Positions 52,419-59,763 of a stretch of DNA of 59,763 nt are shown in pieces; the first letter of the stretch is position 1, and the number at the start of each line of letters is the position of its first letter. The stretch comes from an uncultured Agathobacter sp. (GTDB lineage: Bacteria; Bacillota; Clostridia; Lachnospirales; Lachnospiraceae). Where the stretch lies: NCBI GenBank assembly GCA_945910395.1, contig CAMDYX010000009.1:1-59763 (forward strand), given 5' to 3'. Both the position numbers and the translations under genes were made by a program. The notes beneath the pieces were generated by a model, which was given only the letters and a program-made list of their open reading frames with translations, ran no database searches and was not told where the DNA came from.

Positions 52419-52838
52419 TTATGCTTTTTTCCCATCCATACTGTGAATATACCTTAAGATCACTCTATGACTATCCGTAAAAGCACTTAGACATAAGAGA
52501 AAGAAGGTAAGAAATGTGACAGACCATATCCGGGCAATTCTGTAATCTGATACCTGTATCTCATTTGCAGAACAGCCATTTTTTCTGACAGAAAGACGCT
52601 TTACCATCAGTGCCTGCAAAGAAGGCGAGAAGAGTTCTCCGGAACTGATTATTTCCGTTGCAGATAACGTTGCAGATAACGTTCCTGCTATCTTCTGCTC
52701 CCACTGCAGGGTCTCATTGCCGAGAACATTTGCAGAATTGGAATCATTTGTTAATTCCCAAGAAGGGCATGACAAAGTAACAAATACCAATAAAACTATA
52801 CTTATGCATTTAGAAAATTTCATAAGATATCGGTTCAT
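52419..52838 (-). CDS. 139-residue membrane protein, unknown
   Basis: An N-terminal hydrophobic helix (SIVLLVFVTLSC) ends in a lipobox-like LSC, then a polar Ser/Thr-rich middle, a second helix (IWSVTFLTFFLLCLSAF) and a basic end. ATG 52838 has AAGGGGCG upstream; the open frame continues to 52898 without a ribosome site. The DNA contains a perfect 12-bp tandem duplication (TTGCAGATAACG twice, near 52660). May be a lipoprotein. Not recognised. Confidence 0.55.
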   Translation of the reverse strand: MNRYLMKFSKCISIVLLVFVTLSCPSWELTNDSNSANVLGNETLQWEQKIAGTLSATLSATEIISSGELFSPSLQALMVKRLSVRKNGCSANEIQVSDYRIARIWSVTFLTFFLLCLSAFTDSHRVILRYIHSMDGKKA

Positions 52839-52918
52839 TACGTTCTTACGCCCCTTTGTTCTTTGCTTCATAATACCATCAAATGAGTGTGCAAACAATA
52901 TGAAACTACTTTAATTTT

Positions 52919-53098
52919 ATTCCATTTCGGAAAAATGTTCCTGAATGAATTTTGCTATTTGAATCAGAACGTTTAAAAAGCGTCGGCACTTAATGAGCAA
53001 TTTATTGCGAATTTAGTACCGTTACGCTTTTTACAAACGAGAGTGGGTTCTGATTCAAATACACAAATTCATTCAGGAACACTTTTTTGAAATAGGGT
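52919..53098 (-). repeat. 180-bp palindromic element, copy H
   Basis: Outer arms CGGAAAAATGTTCC and GGAACACTTTTTTG. Core forward with minus-strand transcription. Lies 15 bp past the ABC permease stop and 80 bp before the 139-residue gene. Confidence 0.92.
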
Positions 53099-53113
53099 TT
53101 ATTTTTTATGATT

Positions 53114-53767
53114 TTAAAACGTTTTTTTCTCCATGACAGCAATACTGATCAACACAGAAATAAAGGTTGCCACAATTCCTACTGCCAGTAGCAACAGCAC
53201 GATTCCCGTCGCTGAAATGCGCTCCATATATCCGAACACTGCTGCCGTTTTTACACCGGCTTTTTCCAACAGCTTCGCCAATGCGTATATGGCAAGGAAG
53301 CAGATTCCAAAAATTGCTATTATGACAACCCTGCTCCTCTCTGACCCATATTTCAACTGAACTGCTACCATAACATCCATGAGAACAACAGCGATCAGCA
53401 ACAGCAGGATTGACACAAACAGCATCTCTGATACCGGCATCTCCCCTCCCTGAAGCTTATCTATAACAACGTACAAAATCACAGAAAAAATCCAGGAGCA
53501 GAACACGGTAAGAAAACAGAATATATACTTTTCAGCCACATAGGATTTTCTTGTAATCGGAAGCGTAAACAAAAAAGGATATCCATTATCGAACTCGTCG
53601 TAGCTTATTGTGCTTACCGCTAACATGGCGCTGATAAACGGTAAATATCCAACTACACCTGCCCCTCCCTGGGTAACACTTAAAAGAACCGCAATCACCA
53701 AAAATACCAAAAAAGCCTGTTTTCTCTGAAGCAAAATCCGAAAGTCCTTTTCCATCAATCCAGCCAT
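53114..53767 (-). CDS. ABC-2 type permease (YtrA-linked)
   Basis: A 217-residue, six-helix membrane subunit. It has the family sequence FDNGYPFLFTLPITRKSYVAEKY, with the loop typical of Firmicute ABC-2 permeases that sense cell-wall stress. It follows its ATPase by one base. Probably exports or senses peptide antibiotics under YtrA-type repression. Confidence 0.86.
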   Translation of the reverse strand: MAGLMEKDFRILLQRKQAFLVFLVIAVLLSVTQGGAGVVGYLPFISAMLAVSTISYDEFDNGYPFLFTLPITRKSYVAEKYIFCFLTVFCSWIFSVILYVVIDKLQGGEMPVSEMLFVSILLLLIAVVLMDVMVAVQLKYGSERSRVVIIAIFGICFLAIYALAKLLEKAGVKTAAVFGYMERISATGIVLLLLAVGIVATFISVLISIAVMEKKTF

Positions 53768-53768
53768 T

Positions 53769-54614
53769 TTACTTTTCCCCCGTCATCACCAAAATCAAAT
53801 CATCAATACTTGCCTTTTCTACAACCATCCTTGGATTATTTTCCATATAGAACCTCTTCTGATTGGTCAGGCAGACATATCCGAAGGATTCCCTTTTCGT
53901 CTTAAGAATGTATTGCTTATCCAATGCCGTATAATCCTTCTCATCCATTTTTAAAACCGCATACTCTGCCAGAATTCTGTCTGTGTCTTCATGGAGGATT
54001 ACACTCCCATCATGAATCAGATAGAGATCATCACACAGTCCCTCCAGATCGGAGGATATATGGGAAGAGATCAGAATGGAACGGTTCTCGTCCTCGCTCA
54101 TATACTCCCGCAGCATATCTAAAATCTCATTTCTTGCCTCCACATCCAGTCCCGCAGTGGGTTCATCCAAAATGAGGAGCTTTGCTTTGTGGCTGATTGC
54201 TACCAAGACTCTTAGCTTTGCTTTCATTCCGGTAGAAAAATCTTTAATCTGCTTATCCATGGGAAGTCCCAGCTCCCCGCATTTTTTTACAAAAGTCCTC
54301 TCGTCGAATTTTTCATACATTTTTCTTAAAATGCAAGTCACATCTTTTACCGTAAGATACATACTAAAGCCGGAATCGGAAAGTGCAACTCCAATATTTT
54401 CCTTTTCCTTGGCAGTCAAGTCCTTTGCATCTTTTCCAAAAACACTTACCTTACCTTTATCCGGATTTACCAGACCAAGAATAGATTTTATTGTCGTACT
54501 CTTTCCTGCACCGTTTTTTCCGATAATACCGGTAATCATACCATCTGCAATCTCCATCGATAATCCAAGATGAAAATCCTTATAATTTTTCTCAAGATGA
54601 TCCACTATAACCAT
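53769..54614 (-). CDS. ABC ATPase (YtrA-linked exporter)
   Basis: A 281-residue ATPase. Walker A GKNGAGKST, signature-like FSTGMKAKL, Walker B LLILDEPTAGLD, and H-loop SSHISSD. A C-terminal accessory region (about 205-281) follows. It starts two bases after the GntR gene stop, so the three-gene operon is tightly coupled. Confidence 0.9.
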   Translation of the reverse strand: MVIVDHLEKNYKDFHLGLSMEIADGMITGIIGKNGAGKSTTIKSILGLVNPDKGKVSVFGKDAKDLTAKEKENIGVALSDSGFSMYLTVKDVTCILRKMYEKFDERTFVKKCGELGLPMDKQIKDFSTGMKAKLRVLVAISHKAKLLILDEPTAGLDVEARNEILDMLREYMSEDENRSILISSHISSDLEGLCDDLYLIHDGSVILHEDTDRILAEYAVLKMDEKDYTALDKQYILKTKRESFGYVCLTNQKRFYMENNPRMVVEKASIDDLILVMTGEK

Positions 54615-54616
54615 AG

Positions 54617-54988
54617 CTAAGCCTCCAACATGATTTCCACAATCTGCATGATTTCTTCCTTTGACATCCCAATCGCCTTTGCCTTATCCACCGCAAGGCA
54701 AAAATCTTCTTCCACGGCTGCTCTTCTTGCCTCCGCCGCCAGCTGTTTATCTGTTGCAGTCACAAACGTCCCCTTGCCGTGGATCGTAATGACAAACCCT
54801 TCCTCCTCCAGACGGTCATATGCCTTCTTTACCGTAAGCGCGCTGATCTTTAGTTCTCCGGAAAGCGCACGGACAGAGGGCAGCACCTCGTTCTCTTTGA
54901 TTTCCCCACAAATAATCTGGCTCTTCACCTGATCCATCAGCTGTTCGTAAATCGGTACCATGGAAGAGTTATTCAGTATAATATGCAT
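54617..54988 (-). CDS. GntR/YtrA-subfamily repressor
   Basis: A 123-residue regulator. The winged helix spans about 10-80 (YEQLMDQVKSQIICGEIKEN, LPSVRALSGELKISALTVKK, AYDRLEEEGFVITIHGKGTF), with a short helical C-terminus and no ligand domain, as in YtrA. YtrA repressors control the ABC genes downstream and respond to wall-active drugs. A matching palindrome lies within its own promoter. Confidence 0.92.
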   Translation of the reverse strand: MHIILNNSSMVPIYEQLMDQVKSQIICGEIKENEVLPSVRALSGELKISALTVKKAYDRLEEEGFVITIHGKGTFVTATDKQLAAEARRAAVEEDFCLAVDKAKAIGMSKEEIMQIVEIMLEA

Positions 54989-55012
54989 ATTACTTTCACC
55001 TCGTCTGTAAAC

Positions 55013-55041
55013 AGTGTATAACAGTATAGAACTGTTGTCAA
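55013..55041 (-). promoter_or_regulatory. YtrA-operon promoter with operator in the spacer
   Basis: TTGACA (55036-55041), 17 nt, TACACT (55013-55018) on the minus strand. AACAGT-N5-ACTGTT (55020-55036), a perfect palindrome, fills the spacer, so repressor binding would exclude RNA polymerase. Related half sites ACTGTT flank it on both sides. Confidence 0.82.
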
Positions 55042-55160
55042 GTGTTATATACTGTTTATTCTTAAAAATATAGTTTTATAACCTGTTATATGTATGGAAA
55101 TGTAGGTGTACCTACCAAAAGACCATTAACTATTTTTTTGTATGCACGAACCGTAAATCC

Positions 55161-55200
55161 ATACATACTAAAAAAGTATTTAACAATTTTTGGTATGTAT
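55161..55200. other. AT-rich 14-bp hairpin in the 54989-55280 gap
   Basis: ATACATACTAAAAA pairs with TTTTTGGTATGTAT (one T-G). A separate inverted repeat GTAGGT-GT-ACCTAC lies at 55102-55115. Both are upstream of the YtrA promoter; role unknown. Nothing else was seen in the gap. Confidence 0.5.
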
Positions 55201-55240
55201 ATAAAAAACTACGTGCTCTGTTAGGCGCACTTACCCAAAA

Positions 55241-55274
55241 AAAGCGCTCTGCCGGATACCCTGGCAGGCGCTTT
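55241..55274 (-). terminator. Terminator of ktrB-ktrA
   Basis: Stem GCGC-CTGCC/GGCAG-GCGC region with flanking AAA/TTT, followed by TTTTTTT on the minus strand, seven bases past the ktrA stop. Confidence 0.9.
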
Positions 55275-55280
55275 CAAAGA

Positions 55281-55949
55281 CTACATATAAGTCGACAGTT
55301 TTTTTAATACGTCATTCTTTCCTAAAACCACCACAATATCATCCTCCACAAAGTTCTTATCTGCGGAAGGAGTGATTTCTAAGTCCCGGTTTCTTTTTAC
55401 TGCAATGACATTGACATGATATTTTTCCCGAAGCCGCAGTTCCTTTAGGTTCTTACCTACCCATTCATGGAGAATCGGAATTTCTGCGATGGAATAGTCC
55501 GCGGTAAGCTCCACCGCATCCAAAAAGTTACCGAAGGCAAGATTTTTTGCCAGATGATATCCCATCTCTCTCTCCGGATAGACGATTTCATCCGCGCCCA
55601 CCTTTGTCAAGATCTTTCCCTGGTTCTCATCGTTTGCTTTTGCAATTACCTGTGTTACTCCCTGTTCCTTCGCCCACATGACTGCAAAAATTGCAGCATC
55701 CAGATTATGTCCGATAGAAACAACTGCTCCATCAAAATTGCTCAACCCCAGCTCCTCTACCGCATCCTCGTCTGTGATATCCATACACATGGCCCGGGTT
55801 ACATACTCCGCCACAGTATTTACATTCTTCTCTTCCCGGTCCACAGCTAAAACCATGCATCCGTTGGCCTCAAGCTGCCTTGCAACACTTCTTCCGAATC
55901 TTCCGAGCCCGATTACGATATATTGCTTTTTTTCTATTTTCTTTTTCAC
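55281..55949 (-). CDS. ktrA: Potassium uptake regulatory protein KtrA/TrkA type
   Basis: A 222-residue single RCK protein. NAD/ATP-binding motif YIVIGLGRFGRSVARQLE near residue 10, acidic DREEKNV after it, and a TrkA-C domain from about 140. The start is GTG 55949 because AGAGG is 8 bp upstream; an earlier in-frame GTG at 55958 overlaps that site. It gates KtrB, encoded 15 bp upstream. Confidence 0.93.
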   Translation of the reverse strand: MKKKIEKKQYIVIGLGRFGRSVARQLEANGCMVLAVDREEKNVNTVAEYVTRAMCMDITDEDAVEELGLSNFDGAVVSIGHNLDAAIFAVMWAKEQGVTQVIAKANDENQGKILTKVGADEIVYPEREMGYHLAKNLAFGNFLDAVELTADYSIAEIPILHEWVGKNLKELRLREKYHVNVIAVKRNRDLEITPSADKNFVEDDIVVVLGKNDVLKKLSTYM

Positions 55950-55964
55950 AATCCACACCTCTAC

Positions 55965-57311
55965 TTATCCAATAATTACTTTTGCTTCTGCATGGGATAC
56001 AGAAGCGCTACCCTTATTTGAATTAAATGCAAGGGCTAATGTAATCGGTCCGATTCTTCCTAAATACATCGCAAGCGAAACAATAATCTTTCCGGCTGTC
56101 GACAGCTCTGCCGTCATTCCCCTGGACAATCCCACTGTAGCAATTGCAGAAGTCATCTCATATATCGTATCAAGGAAGTCGTACTGCTGCACCGCCATTA
56201 ATACCCCTGTTAAAACCAACAGCACCGTCAGACTGAAAATAATAATCGCAACGCATCTTCTGATGATTGTGTCTGTCACCCTGCGATACATGATGGAAAC
56301 CTCTTTCTTTCCTTTAATGTTCGCGATTACAGATGCCATAAGAAGGGTAACCGTTACCGTCTTCACTCCTCCCGCGGTTCCCGCCGGAGATCCGCCAATA
56401 AACATAAGAATGAGAAACATCAGACAGCTGGCGCTTCTGAATCCGCTCTGATCGATGGTTGCAAAGCCCGCTGTCCGAAGCGTCACAGACTGGAAAAGAG
56501 CGGACATCAGCTTATGGGGAACATCCAGATTTCCAAGAGTCGCCGGATTGTTATATTCCAGCAGCAACGTAATCAGCATGCCTCCCAGGATCAGAACCCC
56601 TGTCACAATAAGTACCAGTCGCGGATGAAAATGCATTTTATGTACACCACGCACCTTTTTCCTTTTTTCCTGAAAAATACGTGCTATTTCCCAGAAAACC
56701 GGAAACCCGATTCCTCCTGTAACAATAAGAAACATTGTTGTAAAATTTACCAAAACATTATCCCGATACGCACAGAAGCTGTTGCCCCCAAGCAGATCAA
56801 TTCCTGCATTGCAAAAAGCAGAAACGGCATGAAAGAACGCATACCACAGACCAATTATGTCATATTGCGGTACAAAAACAAAAGCATACAGAATAGCCCC
56901 TGCCATTTCAATACAGAGCGTGGTTCGAATAATTCGAATCGTTAAGCTTACCAGCCCGGATAAGGTGTCCAGATTATACGCGTTCTGAATCAAAATTCGG
57001 TCTGCCAGCGTAATCTTTCTTTGAAAGGTAACCAGAACAAGCGTGGTAAAAGTAACGACTCCCAATCCCCCCATCTGAATCAGAAAAAGAAGTACAATTT
57101 GCCCAAAAAGCGAAAAGGTTGCTCCGATATTTATCGTTGACAGTCCGGTCACACAGATTGCCGAGACAGAGACAAATAGTGCATCAATATAATCAATCTT
57201 TACACCTGCTTTTAAACATAATGGTGAAAACAACAACAGCGATCCGATGATTGCGCCGACAAAAAAGCCTAACATAATCACACGCGTTGTTGTCAAAAAC
57301 TTCTTTCTCAT
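55965..57311 (-). CDS. ktrB: Potassium transporter KtrB
   Basis: A 448-residue membrane protein with four pore repeats: VSAICVTGLST, SAFCNAGIDL, SVTLRTAGFATID and SAIATVGLSRG, each with the selectivity glycine. The shorter N-terminus and GGSPAGTAGGVKTVT loop fit KtrB, not TrkH. With KtrA it forms a second K+ uptake system, often Na+-linked. Confidence 0.94.
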   Translation of the reverse strand: MRKKFLTTTRVIMLGFFVGAIIGSLLLFSPLCLKAGVKIDYIDALFVSVSAICVTGLSTINIGATFSLFGQIVLLFLIQMGGLGVVTFTTLVLVTFQRKITLADRILIQNAYNLDTLSGLVSLTIRIIRTTLCIEMAGAILYAFVFVPQYDIIGLWYAFFHAVSAFCNAGIDLLGGNSFCAYRDNVLVNFTTMFLIVTGGIGFPVFWEIARIFQEKRKKVRGVHKMHFHPRLVLIVTGVLILGGMLITLLLEYNNPATLGNLDVPHKLMSALFQSVTLRTAGFATIDQSGFRSASCLMFLILMFIGGSPAGTAGGVKTVTVTLLMASVIANIKGKKEVSIMYRRVTDTIIRRCVAIIIFSLTVLLVLTGVLMAVQQYDFLDTIYEMTSAIATVGLSRGMTAELSTAGKIIVSLAMYLGRIGPITLALAFNSNKGSASVSHAEAKVIIG

Positions 57312-57352
57312 TTTAAGTCCTTCCCGGAATCCATTCTATCTATCATTTATTC

Positions 57353-57381
57353 ATAATATAATTCCCAGCGAAAGAAGTCAA
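57353..57381 (-). promoter_or_regulatory. Promoter of ktrBA
   Basis: TTGACT (57376-57381), 17 nt, TATTAT (57353-57358). It lies just after the PII gene stop, giving ktrBA its own start. Confidence 0.75.
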
Positions 57382-57392
57382 TCCTGCCCGGT

Positions 57393-58076
57393 TTAGATTT
57401 TATAGGCCTTTTCAACTGGTACGGAACACAGAATCCCCTTCGCCTCGGATCTTAATCCAAACTTTTTGTTAACATCCTCCATAATCTGACAGCTGACCTT
57501 TGCCGGAGCCAGAATGAAGATAATTTCCCGCTCTTCCTCGCTGTCCATATTGGCAAGCTCACTGAACATCTCCGTTTCCGCAAGCCGTCCCCGGATTACG
57601 GTACCTCCGGTGGCACCTGCTTTTTTTGCCGTTTCCATGACCTGATCTGTATATCCCTGTGCGACTGTTATCATTACCAGATTATGATTATGTGCGTTTT
57701 TCATTTTGACTTCGCCCCCTTTTACTTGTTCGCTTGTTAAATTATGAGAGATGATCTCGGCCGCTAAACGGTTGATGGCGGAAAGCTTTAACACCATCAT
57801 AAGTCCTCCGTATTCCGAATAGCTGGCAAAATTATCTCCAAAATTGGTCATCAGCTTATTAACAACCGCCTCGTTTGCGAAGCTGATAATGATATCTTTG
57901 CTGTTGGTTCCCAATCCCAATATATCCATCATTTCCGTGGGAGCAGTTCCCTCTCCAACTGTTTGCATATGCATCTTTATATTTTCCCCGTTTAAGGTAT
58001 GCATCAGTTTTTTCCCTTTTCCACTTTCAACCGTTGACAATAATACCATGGTACGTTTTATCTCATCCTGATTCAT
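57393..58076 (-). CDS. Tandem PII-like regulatory protein
   Basis: A 227-residue cytosolic protein with two ferredoxin-fold PII-like halves. The C-terminal half (about 125-227) has LVMITVAQGYTDQVMETAKK, AGATGGTVIRGR and a later IFILAPAKVS strand, close to the PII pattern; the N-terminal half (about 7-110) is more divergent (MDILGLGTNSKDIIISF). AAGGAG precedes ATG 58076. It starts 21 bp after the DUF1538 gene and probably regulates that membrane protein by binding a nucleotide. Confidence 0.83.
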   Translation of the reverse strand: MNQDEIKRTMVLLSTVESGKGKKLMHTLNGENIKMHMQTVGEGTAPTEMMDILGLGTNSKDIIISFANEAVVNKLMTNFGDNFASYSEYGGLMMVLKLSAINRLAAEIISHNLTSEQVKGGEVKMKNAHNHNLVMITVAQGYTDQVMETAKKAGATGGTVIRGRLAETEMFSELANMDSEEEREIIFILAPAKVSCQIMEDVNKKFGLRSEAKGILCSVPVEKAYKI

Positions 58077-58097
58077 GTCGTCTTCTCCTTCCTGCTT

Positions 58098-59612
58098 CTA
58101 TACATCGAAATATAAAATATCATCTTCGATCTGTAAAAACTCATTGTGGGCTTTCTGAAGCATACGCTGCTTCATAATGCTTCCTCGAAGTCCTAAAATC
58201 TGAATGGTAATCATAGGGGTCATGGCAATCATGGCAACCGCGCCAAAGGCATCGGTCATCACATTTCCTCCAAGCATCTCACAGGCTCCTACCGCAAATG
58301 GTAAGATGAAGGTGGTAGTCATAGGACCGCTGGCAACTCCGCCGGAGTCAAAAGCGATACCTGTATAAATAGACGGAACAAAAAACGTAATAATCAGTGA
58401 AATCGCATATCCTACAATCAAAAATGGTAGAATCGAGATTCCCGTAAGTACTCTTAGCATAGAAATTCCAACGGAGAAGGCTACACCGATAGACAGGGCC
58501 AAACCGATAGATTTCTGGGAAATTGCCCCATTTGTAACTTCAACAACCTGCTTTTTTAAGGTATGTACCGCAGGCTCTGCTGCGACAACAAAATATCCGA
58601 TGACCATACCGATGGGAATCAGTAAATATTTGTATCTGCTTCCTGCTACTGCTGCTCCAAGCAATCTTCCGGCAGGCATAAATCCAACGTTTGCCCCTGT
58701 AAGAAATAGTAGCAGACCAATATATGTATAGACAAATCCCACACTGATTTTGGCAATCTGATGTCTGTGGTAACGTTTGGAAATCAGCTGAAAAACAAGG
58801 AATACTCCCACAATTGGCAATAAGGCGAGAAGCACCTCTTCTCCGTAGGCTGGAAATGCATAAACAAACTGTACAAAAGCATCCTTTGTTGTCGCAACCT
58901 CCGGAATGACCGCAGCAGTTGTCTCCGGCTCCGGTTTAAAGCAAATGCTTAAAATAAGTACAGAAAGGATTGGTCCGATACTGCATAGAGAAACCAGACC
59001 AAAACTGTTTTCCTGGGAATTTTTATTTTTGCTCATGGTCACCATACCGGCTCCAAGCGCCATAATAAAAGGGACCGTAATAGGGCCGGTGGTAACTCCG
59101 CCGGAATCAAATGCAGTGGCAATAAAATCTTCCGGCACAAAGAATGCTAACAGTATGACAATGCTGTAAAAGAAAAGCAAAAGCTTTGAAAGTGGAATGG
59201 ACTTATATGCCCTGATCATTGCAACAGAAAGGAACAGTCCGACGCCCACAGCTACACAGATAATCAGGAGCCTTGTGGGGATGGTTGGCACCTGCTCTGC
59301 CAGCACCTGCAGATCCGGTTCCGCTATGGTGATCAAAACACCCAGGATAAAACAGACAATCACTGATATCCAGATGCTTTTTGATTTGCTAAGATGGATA
59401 CCGATTCCTTTTCCCAGGGCTTCCATGGACATTGTAGAGCCTATCGTAAAAAAGCTCATTCCCAAAATCAGCAGCATGCATCCAAACAGGAATAATGCCA
59501 GCACTCCTGTGTTAAGTGGGGCAATCGTAATACATAGCAGCAGGACGATCGCTGTAATCGGAAGTACCGACTGCAAGGATTCTTTGATGGACCCGTTAAT
59601 GTGATTCAGCAT
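58098..59612 (-). CDS. DUF1538 membrane protein (two fused repeats)
   Basis: A 504-residue integral membrane protein made of two homologous halves. Each half carries the same signature: AFDSGGVTTGPITVPFIMAL and AFDSGGVASGPMTTTFILPF, with a preceding FVPEDFIAT or FVPSIYTGI. ATG 59612 is preferred because the ATG at 59627 forms part of its GGAGG site. From memory, a DUF1538 protein pair (UmpAB) was reported as a Na+/K+-H+ antiporter in a Halomonas; that function fits the neighbouring potassium genes but is not proven here. Confidence 0.86.
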   Translation of the reverse strand: MLNHINGSIKESLQSVLPITAIVLLLCITIAPLNTGVLALFLFGCMLLILGMSFFTIGSTMSMEALGKGIGIHLSKSKSIWISVIVCFILGVLITIAEPDLQVLAEQVPTIPTRLLIICVAVGVGLFLSVAMIRAYKSIPLSKLLLFFYSIVILLAFFVPEDFIATAFDSGGVTTGPITVPFIMALGAGMVTMSKNKNSQENSFGLVSLCSIGPILSVLILSICFKPEPETTAAVIPEVATTKDAFVQFVYAFPAYGEEVLLALLPIVGVFLVFQLISKRYHRHQIAKISVGFVYTYIGLLLFLTGANVGFMPAGRLLGAAVAGSRYKYLLIPIGMVIGYFVVAAEPAVHTLKKQVVEVTNGAISQKSIGLALSIGVAFSVGISMLRVLTGISILPFLIVGYAISLIITFFVPSIYTGIAFDSGGVASGPMTTTFILPFAVGACEMLGGNVMTDAFGAVAMIAMTPMITIQILGLRGSIMKQRMLQKAHNEFLQIEDDILYFDV

Positions 59613-59681
59613 AAGTTTTTCCTCCATTCCATTTTTTCTATATGATCTTTCTATTTCTCCTTTTTACTTATCTCTTGTTTA

Positions 59682-59763
59682 ATCCCTGTTCAAAATTGTG
59701 TTCCTAAGCATGAATTTTGCTATTTGAATCAGAACGTTTAAAAAGCGTCGGCACTTAATGAGC
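59682..59763 (-). repeat. Palindromic element, copy I, cut by window end
   Basis: Starts ATCCCTGTTCAAAATTGTG and reads through AAAAAGCGTCGGCACTTAAT to the last base. It begins 70 bp upstream of the DUF1538 ATG, with core sense along that gene. Confidence 0.9.

Overview
The window reads as chromosomal DNA of a Gram-positive anaerobe of the class Clostridia, most likely a Lachnospiraceae member. Supporting this are strong AGGAGG ribosome-binding sites, sigma-A promoters with A/T-rich leaders, YtrA-type and LytTR/DUF3021-linked ABC exporters, a metNIQ importer, Trk and Ktr potassium systems, a very large secreted multi-CBM GH16 glucanase, and intrinsic terminators. No rRNA, tRNA, phage or transposase gene was seen. 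All calls come from reading the sequence; no database search was run.

Layout. 1-4.9 kb: partial aspartokinase, a YfcE phosphodiesterase, an unrecognised 58-residue Cys-rich peptide, an EEP-fold phosphatase/nuclease, a lysophospholipase-like hydrolase and PnuC. 4.9-8.1 kb: a marR-ADH-ALDH operon behind a strong promoter with two MarR-type palindromes. 8.1-12.9 kb: an AT-rich accessory island, all genes on the minus strand, with an array of phased inverted motifs, an antitoxin-like peptide, an ankyrin protein, three GNATs (one AAC(6')-like), a free-standing EF-Tu domain II protein, and two genes that lost their middles (methyltransferase, VOC protein). 13-17.3 kb: a glycerophosphodiesterase/MFS/PHP-phosphatase operon and an unknown, apparently well-expressed membrane protein. 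17.4-20.4 kb: a third middle-deleted gene and a LytTR-DUF3021-ABC exporter module. 20.6-29 kb: a large SF2 helicase with a hydrophobic C-terminal segment, trkA-trkH, and a zinc-ribbon/TPM membrane pair. 29-35 kb: metNIQ, an ECF S component, a COG2509-type flavoprotein and ThrH. 35-44 kb: an ABC-F ATPase, pyruvate kinase, a lipase and SGNH hydrolase pair, and a chemoreceptor. 44-52.4 kb: the GH16 enzyme, a ferritin-like protein and an FCD-GGDEF-EAL signalling protein. 52-59.8 kb: a YtrA-type ABC operon, KtrAB, and a tandem PII protein beside a DUF1538 membrane protein.

The most unusual content is non-coding. A roughly 182-bp, almost completely palindromic element occurs as seven full copies, one internally deleted copy, one copy cut by the window end and one fragment, all between genes. 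The outer arms differ between copies but change together so that pairing is kept. In every gap between two co-directional neighbouring genes, the asymmetric core has the same orientation relative to transcription, including inside the trkA-trkH and metI-metQ gaps. A second unexplained structure at 8390-8652 is four repeats of [10-bp motif, exactly 20 nt, inverted 10-bp motif] at a 74-75 bp period.

Functionally the window combines core metabolism (Asp kinase, Pyk, ThrH, Met and NAD-precursor uptake), potassium/cation homeostasis (TrkAH, KtrAB, DUF1538 with PII), surface polysaccharide use and motility signalling (GH16, chemoreceptor, EAL protein), and a decaying accessory island.
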